Assembly (NCBI GenBank): GCA_052084925.1
Contig: JBQDEV010000015.1
Span: 1-64,000 of the forward strand
Direction of reading: 5' to 3'
Source: CmP2 sp052084925
Lineage (GTDB): Bacteria; Actinomycetota; Actinomycetes; Actinomycetales; Micrococcaceae
DNA length: 64,000 nt
Below the pieces are notes generated by a model. The model worked only from the letters and a program-made list of their open reading frames with translations. It was not told the origin of the DNA and did no database searches. This document shows positions 27,464 to 35,268 of the stretch, one piece after another; the stretch's first letter is position 1, and each line of letters begins with the position of its first letter. Both the position numbers and the translations under genes were made by a program.

Positions 27464-29974
27464 TCAGGACTCGATCCGAGACAGCGGTGCGTAGCGCAGC
27501 AGCAGCCGCTTCTCGGTGCCACCGAAGACCACCGTGGCGACCGTCTTGTCGCCGGTTCCGGTCAGGGCTGTGACCTGGCCTTCTCCGAAGCTGACGTGAC
27601 TGACGCGGTCACCGACGGACAGCGAGATCATCTCCTTGCCTTCGTCGACACGACGCCGAGTTCCCCCGGTAGCAGAACGAGCCGCAGGACGGATCACCTC
27701 GCGGTTGCCCTCCTCGTCGCGGGCGCCGCCGTAGTTCGATTTCGAGGTCGACGCTCCCCAATGCGAACCGGTGAACCGCTGGTTGTAGCGCGAGCCCGGT
27801 GAGGCGAAGCCACCGATGGAGCCGCCGCCGAAGGAACCCGGGTTCGTCCGGCCCACGCGTTCCCACTCGATGAGGTCTTCCGGGATCTCGCCGAGGAACT
27901 GGCTCGGCGGGTTGAACTGGTGCTGCCCCCACAGCGAACGCGCCTCGGCGCGGGAGAGGAAGAGCCGCTTCCGGGCCCGGGTCAGGCCCACGTAGGCCAG
28001 GCGGCGCTCTTCGGCGAGCTCCTTCTCATCGGTCATGGACCGGGCATGCGGAAACACCCCATGCTCCATGCCGGTGAGGAACACCACCGGGAACTCCAGG
28101 CCCTTGGCGGTGTGCAGGGTCATCAGCGTGACCTGACCGAGTTGGTCTGCCAGGCGCTCCCCCTCGTCGTCAGGAGCGGAGGGCAGCTGGTCGGCGTCCG
28201 CTACCAAGGCCACCTGCTCGAGGAACTCACCCAGGGTGCCCTGGAGGTGGGTCTTCTCGAATTCGCGCACCACGGCCACGAGCTCACCGAGGTTATCGGC
28301 ACGGGATTCATCCTGCAGGTCCTCGGATTCGCGCAGGTTCTGCAGCATTCCGGTCTGCTCCAGCACCGCTTCCAGCACGGTGGCCGGCCCTTGCGTCGAG
28401 GCGATTTCCGTGAGGTCGTCCATCAGCTGCACGAACCCGACAATGGATTTCACCGACCGGGTGGCCACCCCGGGCGCCTCTTGGGCCCGGCGCAGTGCTT
28501 CCATGAACGTGATCCGTTCCCGCTGCTGCAGCGCCGCCACCGCACCTTCGGCACGGTCGCCGATGCCACGCTTGGGCTCGTTGAGGATCCGGCGCAGGTT
28601 CACGTCGTCGTCGGGGTTGTCGATCACCCGCAGATAGGCCAGCGCGTCCTTGATCTCCTTGCGATCGTAGAAGCGGGTGCCTCCGACGACGCGGTACGGG
28701 ATGCCCTTGGCAATCAGGCGCTCTTCCAGTGAACGCGACTGGGCGTTGGTCCGGTAGAACACAGCAATATCGGCGGGACGGATCCCGTCGGAGTCCATCA
28801 GCTCATCGACTTTGCCGGCGATCCATTCCGCCTCCGAGGTCTCGGATTCGGCGGCATAGCCGACGATCTTCTCCCCCGGCCCCTCGGCGGTCCACAGGTT
28901 CTTCTTGGTCCGTGCCGGGTTCTTCGAGATCACGGCGTTGGCCGCATCGAGGATCGTCTGGGTCGAGCGGTAGTTCTGTTCGAGTTTGATGGTGGTCGCA
29001 TCCGTGTAGTCCTGCTCGAATTCGACGATGTTGCGGATGTCGGCACCACGGAAGGCATAGATGGACTGGTCGGAGTCACCGACCACGGTCAGTTGCCCGC
29101 CCGGGGTTTCCACGCCTTGTGGCTCCTGGGCCGGACCGGTGAGCAGGCGCACCAGTCGGTATTGGGCGTGGTTGGTGTCCTGGTACTCATCCACGAGCAC
29201 GTACCGGAACCGACGACGGTAGTTGTCCAGCACGCCGGGGAAGGCTTCAAACATGTGGACCGTGGTGGCGATCAGATCGTCGAAGTCCATCGCGTTGGCC
29301 TGACGCAGCCGGGAGGCGTACTCGGAATACACCGTAGCCACCGCCTGGTTGTATGGATCTGCCGCCGCGGTGGAGGCGAACGAGTCCGCGTCGATGAGTT
29401 CGTTCTTCAACGCGCTGATCTTGTTCAGCAGTGCCTTGGGTGCGAAGCGCTTCGGATCCAGATCGTTGAGCTTGGCGATGGTGGTCACCAGGCGCAGCGA
29501 ATCGGCCGAGTCGTAGATCGAGAAGTTCGATTTGAGTCCCACATTCGTGGCCTCGCGGCGCAGGATGCGCACGCAGGACGAGTGAAAGGTGGAGATCCAC
29601 ATCTGCTGAGCCGCGGCACCAATGAGGGAGGTGATGCGCTCGCGCATCTCGGCGGCGGCCTTGTTGGTGAAGGTGATCGCCATGAACTCATGCGGACGCG
29701 CTGCCCCGGTGGCCAGTAACCAGGCGATGCGGTGTGTCAGCACGCGGGTCTTGCCCGATCCGGCCCCGGCGACGATCAGCAGCGGCCCGGCGGCATGCTG
29801 CACCGCCTGGGCCTGCGGGTCGTTGAGACCCTGGACGAGCTCACCGTCCGGGGTCGACCGCGGCGCCGAGGCCGCCGGCTGCGCGGTGAACTCCGGGTCG
29901 GCCAGCGAGGCTCCCGGACGCGCGGTGAATGCGGGCAAGAAACCGGGCAATGAAGTTTGATGATCCTGAGCCAT
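27464..29974 (-). CDS. pcrA: UvrD/PcrA-type DNA helicase
   Basis: 836 residues, superfamily 1A 3'-5' helicase for repair and replication restart. Motif I GAGSGKTRVLTHRIAWLLATG, Ia AITFTNKAAAEMRERI, II VLVDEYQDTNHAQY, III VVGDSDQSIYAFRGAD, IV LEQNYRST, V VTLMTLHTAKGLEFPVVFLTGMEHGVFPH, VI EERRLAYVGLTRARKRLFLS. The C-terminus (VGDRVSHVSFGEGQVTALTG) is the Tudor-like RNA-polymerase-contact domain of PcrA. A Gly/Ser-rich linker carries it. ATG 29974 follows TAGACT (29990-29985) by 10 bases, so the leader is very short or absent. PcrA is usually essential in Gram-positives. Confidence 0.96.
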   Translation of the reverse strand: MAQDHQTSLPGFLPAFTARPGASLADPEFTAQPAASAPRSTPDGELVQGLNDPQAQAVQHAAGPLLIVAGAGSGKTRVLTHRIAWLLATGAARPHEFMAITFTNKAAAEMRERITSLIGAAAQQMWISTFHSSCVRILRREATNVGLKSNFSIYDSADSLRLVTTIAKLNDLDPKRFAPKALLNKISALKNELIDADSFASTAAADPYNQAVATVYSEYASRLRQANAMDFDDLIATTVHMFEAFPGVLDNYRRRFRYVLVDEYQDTNHAQYRLVRLLTGPAQEPQGVETPGGQLTVVGDSDQSIYAFRGADIRNIVEFEQDYTDATTIKLEQNYRSTQTILDAANAVISKNPARTKKNLWTAEGPGEKIVGYAAESETSEAEWIAGKVDELMDSDGIRPADIAVFYRTNAQSRSLEERLIAKGIPYRVVGGTRFYDRKEIKDALAYLRVIDNPDDDVNLRRILNEPKRGIGDRAEGAVAALQQRERITFMEALRRAQEAPGVATRSVKSIVGFVQLMDDLTEIASTQGPATVLEAVLEQTGMLQNLRESEDLQDESRADNLGELVAVVREFEKTHLQGTLGEFLEQVALVADADQLPSAPDDEGERLADQLGQVTLMTLHTAKGLEFPVVFLTGMEHGVFPHARSMTDEKELAEERRLAYVGLTRARKRLFLSRAEARSLWGQHQFNPPSQFLGEIPEDLIEWERVGRTNPGSFGGGSIGGFASPGSRYNQRFTGSHWGASTSKSNYGGARDEEGNREVIRPAARSATGGTRRRVDEGKEMISLSVGDRVSHVSFGEGQVTALTGTGDKTVATVVFGGTEKRLLLRYAPLSRIES

Positions 29975-30109
29975 GATGCCCACCAGTCTAGTGCCCCGCT
30001 GCGGTCGTCCGGCGCTGAGACCGCGTTGTCCACAGGAACGCTCGGACAGATCCCCGTAGAATGGTGGGGCAATGCGGATCGCGTTGCGGATCTTGCACCC
30101 GGAGGTACA

Positions 30110-30715
30110 GTGGCACGCTCGAAGGACAACCGACCGAATCGGCCCGAACGGCCCCGAGTCACGGTGTCACAGGCGCGGGACGACCTGCAGCGCTCAGGTC
30201 AGCAGCAAGGTAGCCCCGGGATGCTCATCATTGCCCTGTTGGGCACCTTGGCGTTCATCGCGTTCTATTATCACGGTCTCGTCCTGGACCAGATGACGCA
30301 GCTCAGCAACGGGCTGCCCATGCTCGATCACCGCTTCACCGGATACTCGCTCGACGACGTCACCGCCCTGGCCACCGTGATGGACGAGGATGCCCTGGGC
30401 CAGCTGAATTGGGTGCACAAGACCGCGGGGATCATCTTCCCCCTAACCGTCGCGCTGGCCGTCTCCGTGGTGGGCGCCTGGTCGCTGCGCAGCGTGCCGC
30501 TGCGGTGGGTGACTCTGGGTGCTGGTGTTATCTTCGCCGTCGTGGATATCTGGGAGAACGCGGCCATCGAGCGCGCTCTGCACGAGCTGACGGCCGACGC
30601 CGTCGCCACAGCCAGCCTGCTGACGCAGCTCCGCTGGGTCCTCTTGGTGGTGCTGATGGTCTGGCTCGTGCTCCTGCTCATCCGGCGCTTCCAACAGCGC
30701 GGTTCTGTAGACTAG
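30110..30715 (+). CDS. Four-helix membrane protein, uncharacterised
   Basis: 201 residues with four membrane helices (GMLIIALLGTLAFIAFYYHG; IIFPLTVALAVSVVGAWSLR; WVTLGAGVIFAVVDIWENA; LRWVLLVVLMVWLVLLLIRR). The segment between helices 1 and 2 lies outside and contains LPMLDHRFTGYSLDDVTAL. GTG 30110 has GGAGG 4 bases upstream; upstream TAGAAT (30057-30062) is a probable -10 box. No family recognised with confidence. The gene ends in the promoter of the following tRNA gene: its TAG stop overlaps the tRNA -10 box. Confidence 0.75.
   Translation: MARSKDNRPNRPERPRVTVSQARDDLQRSGQQQGSPGMLIIALLGTLAFIAFYYHGLVLDQMTQLSNGLPMLDHRFTGYSLDDVTALATVMDEDALGQLNWVHKTAGIIFPLTVALAVSVVGAWSLRSVPLRWVTLGAGVIFAVVDIWENAAIERALHELTADAVATASLLTQLRWVLLVVLMVWLVLLLIRRFQQRGSVD
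30708..30713 (+). promoter_or_regulatory. -10 box of tRNA-Arg gene
   Basis: TAGACT ends 10 bases before the mature tRNA 5' end and overlaps the stop of the membrane-protein gene, so the two transcripts overlap by a few bases. Confidence 0.6.
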
Positions 30716-30723
30716 TGCGGTGC

Positions 30724-30796
30724 GCCTCAGTAGCTCAGGGGATAGAGCAACCCTCTCCTAAAGGGTAGGTCGTAGGTTCGAATCCTATCTGGGGCA
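30724..30796 (+). tRNA. tRNA-Arg(CCT)
   Basis: A complete cloverleaf can be drawn: acceptor GCCTCAG pairs with CTGGGGC (one G-T pair), D-stem GCTC/GAGC, anticodon stem ACCCT/AGGGT with loop CTCCTAA giving anticodon CCT, T-stem GTAGG/CCTAT with TTCGAAT loop. Discriminator base A at 30796; CCA is not encoded. It reads AGG codons. Confidence 0.95.
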
Positions 30797-30876
30797 CGAC
30801 CGATCACTCCTGCCGTAGACAGCCCCGACGCTGATCCACCCCGCAGGTTGCTGACCGCAACGATGAGGTAGAGAAG

Positions 30877-32598
30877 TTGTCTTCACGGCCCAACGTTCAC
30901 CAGACCACACCGCTGAGCTCTTACGATCCCGTCTCCGAGATCGATGCCCTCTTCGGCGACATTATCCAGGACGGTCCCGGCGCTGCCATCGGGGTCTACC
31001 ATCAGGGCCGCTTGGTCTACTCGCAGGGATACGGACAGGCGAACCTGGAATCCGGCCAGCACATCACCGCACAAACCCAGTTCCACGCGGCCAGTCTCTC
31101 GAAGCAGTTCACGGCGTTCGCCATCTCGATCTTGGCCCGAGAAGGCGCCCTCAGCCTCGACGATGAGGTTCACCACTACCTGCCCTTCGTTCCCAACGTC
31201 GGACACCGGATCACCCTTCGGCATCTGCTGTTCCACACCAGCGGATTGCGCGATTACCTCATGCTGGCACTCCTGAGCGGACATGGCTCTGAGAGCCGCA
31301 TCAGCCAGCAACAGGTCCTGAATCTGGTGGCACGCCAGCGCACACTCAATTTCACTCCCGGATCCGAGTACGGGTACAGCAACACCGGGTACACCCTACT
31401 TGCCGAAATCGTCCGTCTCGTCAGTGGCAGGACGCTGAGAGAGTTTACAACCGAGCAGATCTTCACTCGCCTGGGGATGCACCGTACGTTCTTCTTCGAC
31501 GACGTCACCGAGATCGTGCCGGGACGAGCGCTCTCCTACAGTGTGCAACGGGATGCGGGCGGGCAATCCAGGGACACGTGGTCGGCGTCTGCACTCATGT
31601 TGGACAATGTCGGATCCACTGGCCTCTATACGACAGTGACGGATCTGGCTCGCTGGGCAGGACACCTCACCGCGCCCACGATCGGTATCGAAGGACTGAT
31701 GGACCAGTTCCGGTCTGCTGGCGCCCTCGACGACGGCACGCCCATCTCCTATGGGTTCGGTCTCGAGCACTCGGAGCTTGCCGGACGTCGGATGCTCAGC
31801 CACAGCGGAGCCGACGCCGCGTTCCGCTCCATTTTCGCGTACCTACCCGATCATGATTTCGCCGTGGCGATTCTGGCGAATACCGAGCTCAATCTCATGA
31901 ATCAGGTCCTAGCCGTGACCGAAATGAATTTGCCATCAGGCCCGTCCGTGCCGGAGAGTGTTGTCCTTCCTCCGGATCCAGACGCCGATCTCCACCAATT
32001 TGTGGGGACCTATCGCCAGGACCACGGCGTCTCATGCCGACTTACTGTTCAAGACGACCAGCTCATGTATCAAGTCGGGTCCCGAGCTCCTCAAGCACTT
32101 GTCATCCGGGCTGATGGCTCAGTCGATTTCGGTGAACCTGCCGGAATTCGCATGAGCCCTGTGCGGGATACGAAGCGGGACATCATCGGGCTGGACGTAC
32201 CGCGCCCCGGATTCGGTCGGCCTCTTCGGCTGTCGCGTGTCACGACACCTCAGACCGCTGTCACCGACCTGAATGAATACGTTGGAGATTATCGCAGTCC
32301 AGAACTGGACACGATTTACAGCATCAACGCGGACGACCATCAGCTCGTGGTTCATCACCTGTGGTCGCATCGGCCTAAGCGTCTCGCCTTGGTCCAGCCC
32401 GATCGTTTCGAGGCCGAAGGTGACCGATTCAAACGCGAGTTGAGATGGGTCCTTCACTTTCAACGGGACCGTGACAACACCATCACGGGGTTGGTCTTGC
32501 ACACGGCAGGCGAACGGAATATTCGCTTTGACCGGTTGAACACCGCACATCCGGTTCTTCCTACGGCGAGTACGCCGGCGTGGGGTGCATGGACCTAA
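30877..32598 (+). CDS. Serine hydrolase, class C beta-lactamase fold
   Basis: 573 residues. N-terminal domain (about residues 15-350) is a class C beta-lactamase/DD-peptidase-like hydrolase: HAASLSKQFTAFAI holds the SxxK motif (Ser-Leu-Ser-Lys), YGYSNTGYTLLAE holds YxN, and the third motif is probably HSGA (SHSGADAAF). Two C-terminal beta-barrel repeats follow: LHQFVGTYRQDH... and LNEYVGDYRSPEL..., each opening with a VG.YR element, like lipocalin-type domains of this family. Beta-lactamase activity is not implied; esterases and peptidases share the fold. TTG 30877 is the only start near the domain and has GAGG eight bases upstream. No signal peptide, so cytosolic. GC content is lower than the neighbours, and it sits directly behind a tRNA gene. 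Confidence 0.85.
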   Translation: MSSRPNVHQTTPLSSYDPVSEIDALFGDIIQDGPGAAIGVYHQGRLVYSQGYGQANLESGQHITAQTQFHAASLSKQFTAFAISILAREGALSLDDEVHHYLPFVPNVGHRITLRHLLFHTSGLRDYLMLALLSGHGSESRISQQQVLNLVARQRTLNFTPGSEYGYSNTGYTLLAEIVRLVSGRTLREFTTEQIFTRLGMHRTFFFDDVTEIVPGRALSYSVQRDAGGQSRDTWSASALMLDNVGSTGLYTTVTDLARWAGHLTAPTIGIEGLMDQFRSAGALDDGTPISYGFGLEHSELAGRRMLSHSGADAAFRSIFAYLPDHDFAVAILANTELNLMNQVLAVTEMNLPSGPSVPESVVLPPDPDADLHQFVGTYRQDHGVSCRLTVQDDQLMYQVGSRAPQALVIRADGSVDFGEPAGIRMSPVRDTKRDIIGLDVPRPGFGRPLRLSRVTTPQTAVTDLNEYVGDYRSPELDTIYSINADDHQLVVHHLWSHRPKRLALVQPDRFEAEGDRFKRELRWVLHFQRDRDNTITGLVLHTAGERNIRFDRLNTAHPVLPTASTPAWGAWT

Positions 32599-32601
32599 GA
32601 C

Positions 32602-32880
32602 TCAGCGATCAGCTGAGAACTGCGTCAAGTAGGTCAGTGCCGCCCGTTGCGACCGTTCGAAATCGGCCTGGCCGCTCCCCTCAGCACGCCCGATAGCGTA
32701 GCCGGCCAGGAACCCGGCGAGGGCGTGCTGGTCCTCCACAGGGGAGCCTTCCGGCGCGTCCTCGTCAGAGCGCTCGTCGAGGACGGCCAGCAGCTGGGCA
32801 AGTCGTTGGCGGTCGACAGTCACGTCACCGAGCTCCATCGCCGATGCTGCCTCGGTGAACCAGGTAGGAAGATCCGTCAT
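32602..32880 (-). CDS. DUF6457-like small protein
   Basis: 92 residues, start MTDLPTWFTEAASAMELGDVTVDRQRLAQLLAVLDE. The later block HALAGFLAGYAIGRAEG is the feature I associate with DUF6457, a helical domain found alone or fused to MobA-type molybdenum-cofactor nucleotidyltransferases. No moa or mob gene is in the window. It ends 3 bases before the convergent serine-hydrolase stop. Family assignment by recall only. Confidence 0.6.
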   Translation of the reverse strand: MTDLPTWFTEAASAMELGDVTVDRQRLAQLLAVLDERSDEDAPEGSPVEDQHALAGFLAGYAIGRAEGSGQADFERSQRAALTYLTQFSADR

Positions 32881-32903
32881 AACCACAGTCTACGGCGGAC
32901 AGC

Positions 32904-32938
32904 GAAAGACCCCCTCCACAGAGTGGAGGGGGTCTTTC
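32904..32938. terminator. Terminator downstream of the NlpC/P60 gene
   Basis: Arms of 16 bases (GAAAGACCCCCTCCAC at 32904-32919 and exact complement at 32923-32938) with a 3-base loop AGA. It lies after the hydrolase gene and before the DUF6457 gene, both on the minus strand. Confidence 0.92.
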
Positions 32939-32986
32939 GTGCAGTCGTCACCCGGCCATCATTCCGGGGTGTTGGCTGTCGTCAGA

Positions 32987-33835
32987 TCAGCCAACGTAGG
33001 TGTAGTAACCCATCAGAGGGTTGCGGTTCACGGAGTGCAGGATGGTGCCCACGGAGGGGTTCTGTGCGCCGATCATCTGGCCATTGCCGACGTAGATGCC
33101 CACGTGGCTGCCGCCGTTCTGGAAGACCAGGTCACCGGGCTGCGGGTTCGAGGTACGCACGAACTGGCCTGAGTTGCGGATCGCGGAAGTCTGCGAGGGG
33201 ATGCTGATGCCGGCCTGGGCGTAGGCCCACGCGGTGAATCCGGAGCAGTCCCAGCCGCCGGGGCCCTTGCCGCCGAAGACATAAGGCTGGCCGACGCCCG
33301 AGTAAGCGGCCGACACGACGGCGCCGAGGCTACCGGAGGCGCTGGAGGCCGGAGCTTCCTGCTCGACGGTCTCAGCAGCTTCGTTGGAGGAAGTCTGAAC
33401 GGTCTCTTCCGACTGCTGAGTCGAGGAAGAGGTGGTGTTGTTCGAGGTGGTGGCCTGCTGACCAACGTTCTCGTTGGTGACCGGGGTCAGGTCCTCTTCC
33501 GGCTCCGGCTCGGGAGCGGGAGTGGAGGACACGGAGGCGCGCTCGATGGTGATTTCGGCGTCGGCCTCGGCCACGGTGAGGGTGGTTGCTTTGGAAGCGC
33601 GCTCCAGGTCTACGTTGGCAGCCGGCAGGATGCTGGTGTCGCGTGCGGTCGGCGCCGGTGCGGCGTTGACGGCAGGAGCGCCGAGGGTCAGGACCATGGT
33701 CGATGCGGCAGCAACGACAGCGGTCTGGCGCCCGAAGTTACCGGCGTTAGCGGTCACGGCCTTGGACATGGCGTCCAGGGTGAAGTTCGACGCGGGGGTT
33801 GCGCGGTGGCGGGCGACAGAAGAGCGCTTCGACAC
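32987..33835 (-). CDS. NlpC/P60 peptidoglycan endopeptidase
   Basis: 282 residues, secreted. The signal region (TAVVAAASTMVLTLGAPAVNAA) ends in AxA-like sites near residue 60. A Ser/Thr/Glu-rich linker (about residues 110-165) carries the domain away from the membrane. The catalytic NlpC/P60 domain (about 165-282) has Cys in WDCSGFTAWAYAQAG, His in GGSHVGIYVGNGQMIGA, and a third polar residue after it. It cleaves D-Glu-diaminopimelate (or lysine) bonds in cell-wall stem peptides during growth and division. GTG start at 33835 has GAGAGAGG eight bases upstream. Its mRNA starts with a ~140-nt structured leader. Confidence 0.93.
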   Translation of the reverse strand: MSKRSSVARHRATPASNFTLDAMSKAVTANAGNFGRQTAVVAAASTMVLTLGAPAVNAAPAPTARDTSILPAANVDLERASKATTLTVAEADAEITIERASVSSTPAPEPEPEEDLTPVTNENVGQQATTSNNTTSSSTQQSEETVQTSSNEAAETVEQEAPASSASGSLGAVVSAAYSGVGQPYVFGGKGPGGWDCSGFTAWAYAQAGISIPSQTSAIRNSGQFVRTSNPQPGDLVFQNGGSHVGIYVGNGQMIGAQNPSVGTILHSVNRNPLMGYYTYVG

Positions 33836-33977
33836 GATGGGGACCTCTCTCAGGTGCTCTCAGGCCATAGGCCTGCCCCCGCCATGATGGTGATTGACGA
33901 CTGCTTTTTCATCGTGAGCCGCGGGGGTTCAGCAAGCTCGTGATGCTCGGCCCGGGAACGTCTCCGGCCTGGGCACC
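33836..33977 (-). promoter_or_regulatory. Structured 5' leader of the NlpC/P60 mRNA
   Basis: A probable promoter reads GTGACA (34012-34007), 16-base spacer, TATACG (33990-33985), so transcription begins near 33977. The ~140-nt leader can form CCCCCGC/GCGGGGG pairing (33927-33921 with 33882-33876), a CAGGCC-TAT-GGCCTG hairpin at 33875-33861, and ACCT/AGGT pairing (33855-33852 with 33846-33843) that involves the Shine-Dalgarno. Cell-wall hydrolase genes often carry regulatory leaders such as the c-di-AMP riboswitch, but the known ydaO consensus blocks are not evident here. Confidence 0.55.
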
Positions 33978-34163
33978 GCTTCAGCGTATATCAAACCGAT
34001 ACCGTATGTCACGTTGAGATAACGGCGCGGTGGAAAAACATCACCGCCGACTGCCAACTTCCGCAGAATTCCGCCAGTATTCGGCAGTTATCAATCGTGA
34101 TCTTTGTCGTGATCTTCGTGGCGGAAGGGCGTGTCGGCCGGGTCAGATCCTCCGAAAACACGG

Positions 34164-34192
34164 CACCGGCGCCGCATAAAGCGACGCCGGTG
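34164..34192 (-). terminator. Terminator of the DtxR/IdeR gene
   Basis: CACCGGCG and CGCCGGTG (34164-34171, 34185-34192) pair; on the minus strand the stem is followed by a TTTT tract. It lies about 44 bases after the regulator's stop. Confidence 0.7.
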
Positions 34193-34235
34193 AGAGGTGC
34201 TTCGCTCCCCTGTGGGCGAGCTTGCCGAGCTGGAG

Positions 34236-34970
34236 TTAGGCGCGCACTACGCGAATGTGATGAGCCGTCTCCTCCGAGATCTCCAGACCTTCGTCGGAGA
34301 AGTCCTCGCGAGAATCGTCCAGAGCGACCGCAGGTCCGGGTTCGATCGTGCGCACTGCGACGTAACCATCGGAGGGGCTGGCCTTGATGACGGCCCCGGG
34401 GCGGATGCCGGCCGCAGCCAGCTGAGCCAACAGCTCGGGATCGGTCTGGATCGCTTCGGTGAGCAGCAGAATGCGAAAGGTGCCGGGGGTGGTGAGCGCG
34501 ACGGTTAGGTGCTCGCCTTCGTAGCGGGTGGGGCCTTCCCCGGTGTCGGGTCCGCCGATTTCGCCCAGACCGGGGATCGGGTTACCGAAGGGCGAGTAGA
34601 TCGGCTGCTTAAGCAGATCGACGAGTCGACGCTCGACCTGATCGCTCATGACGTGTTCCCAGCGGCATGCCTCTTCGTGGACGTAGGGCCAGTCCAGTCC
34701 GATGACGTCTGAGAGCAGGCGCTCGGCGAGACGGTGCTTGCGCATAACCTTCGATGCGGTGTCCAGGCCGGTGTCCGTTAGCTCCAGATGTCGATCGCCC
34801 GCAACCTTGACCAGTCCGTCTCGCTCCATGCGGGCGATCGTCTGAGACACAGTGGGACCGGAATGATCCAGGCGCTCCGCGATGCGAGCGCGCAGGGGGG
34901 TGATGCCTTCCTCCTGCAACTCGTAGATCGTGCGCAGGTACATCTCGGTTGTGTCGATCAAGTCGGTCAT
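34236..34970 (-). CDS. DtxR/IdeR-family metal-dependent repressor
   Basis: 244 residues. The N-terminal winged helix (TTEMYLRTIYELQEEGITPLRARIAERLDHSGPTVSQTIARMERDGLV) binds DNA. The dimerisation and metal domain has HRLAERLLSDVIGLDWPYVHEEACRWEHVMSDQVERRLV, in which the Cys, His and Glu ligands match the DtxR primary metal site. A C-terminal SH3-like domain (about residues 155-235) distinguishes DtxR/IdeR from the short MntR. It represses iron uptake genes when Fe2+ is bound; Mn2+ sensing is possible. GAGGAG lies about 10 bases before ATG 34970. No IdeR box is seen upstream of the gene itself. Confidence 0.9.
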   Translation of the reverse strand: MTDLIDTTEMYLRTIYELQEEGITPLRARIAERLDHSGPTVSQTIARMERDGLVKVAGDRHLELTDTGLDTASKVMRKHRLAERLLSDVIGLDWPYVHEEACRWEHVMSDQVERRLVDLLKQPIYSPFGNPIPGLGEIGGPDTGEGPTRYEGEHLTVALTTPGTFRILLLTEAIQTDPELLAQLAAAGIRPGAVIKASPSDGYVAVRTIEPGPAVALDDSREDFSDEGLEISEETAHHIRVVRA

Positions 34971-35141
34971 GGTCGCCTATGCTCCTCGTCACCGTGGGAA
35001 CCCCGGGTGTGGTGGTTCCGAGAACGACCGCCGTCCGACCTTCAGGGGGTCAGTCGGCGGCCAAATAGTATCGTGATCATCCTACCCATGCAGGGCGAAA
35101 ATGTTCACTGGTCAGTTCCTCGGTATTCGCGCAGAGCGACA

Positions 35142-35268
35142 TATAAGGGGACAAGATCGCCAAGAGAGCCCGTTGTCCGTTCTGAGCAGGGACAATGGGA
35201 ACGGCGCGGAGCCGACACAGAGACGACTCTGCCCGGCCGACAACGGACAAGCACAAGAAGGAGCACCG
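35142..35268 (+). promoter_or_regulatory. serC promoter and leader with hairpin and repeated GGACAA motif
   Basis: TATAAG at 35142-35147 is a likely -10 box. A 10-bp stem (CCCGTTGTCC at 35169-35178 with 35190-35199, one G-T pair) follows about 15 bases after the predicted start. GGACAA recurs at 35149, 35190 and 35245, and its complement TTGTCC at 35173. AGAAGGAG precedes the GTG start by 5 bases. Confidence 0.5.

Noticed and set aside
33836..33977. c-di-AMP (ydaO) riboswitch
   Set aside because: Context fits, but the conserved blocks such as GGGGGACCCA and GGGGUGAA are not seen, so only a structured leader is claimed.
34971..35100. Iron box upstream of the DtxR/IdeR gene
   Set aside because: A GGAACC/GGTTCC hairpin is present at 34997-35019, but no TTAGGTTAGSCTAACCTAA-like palindrome.
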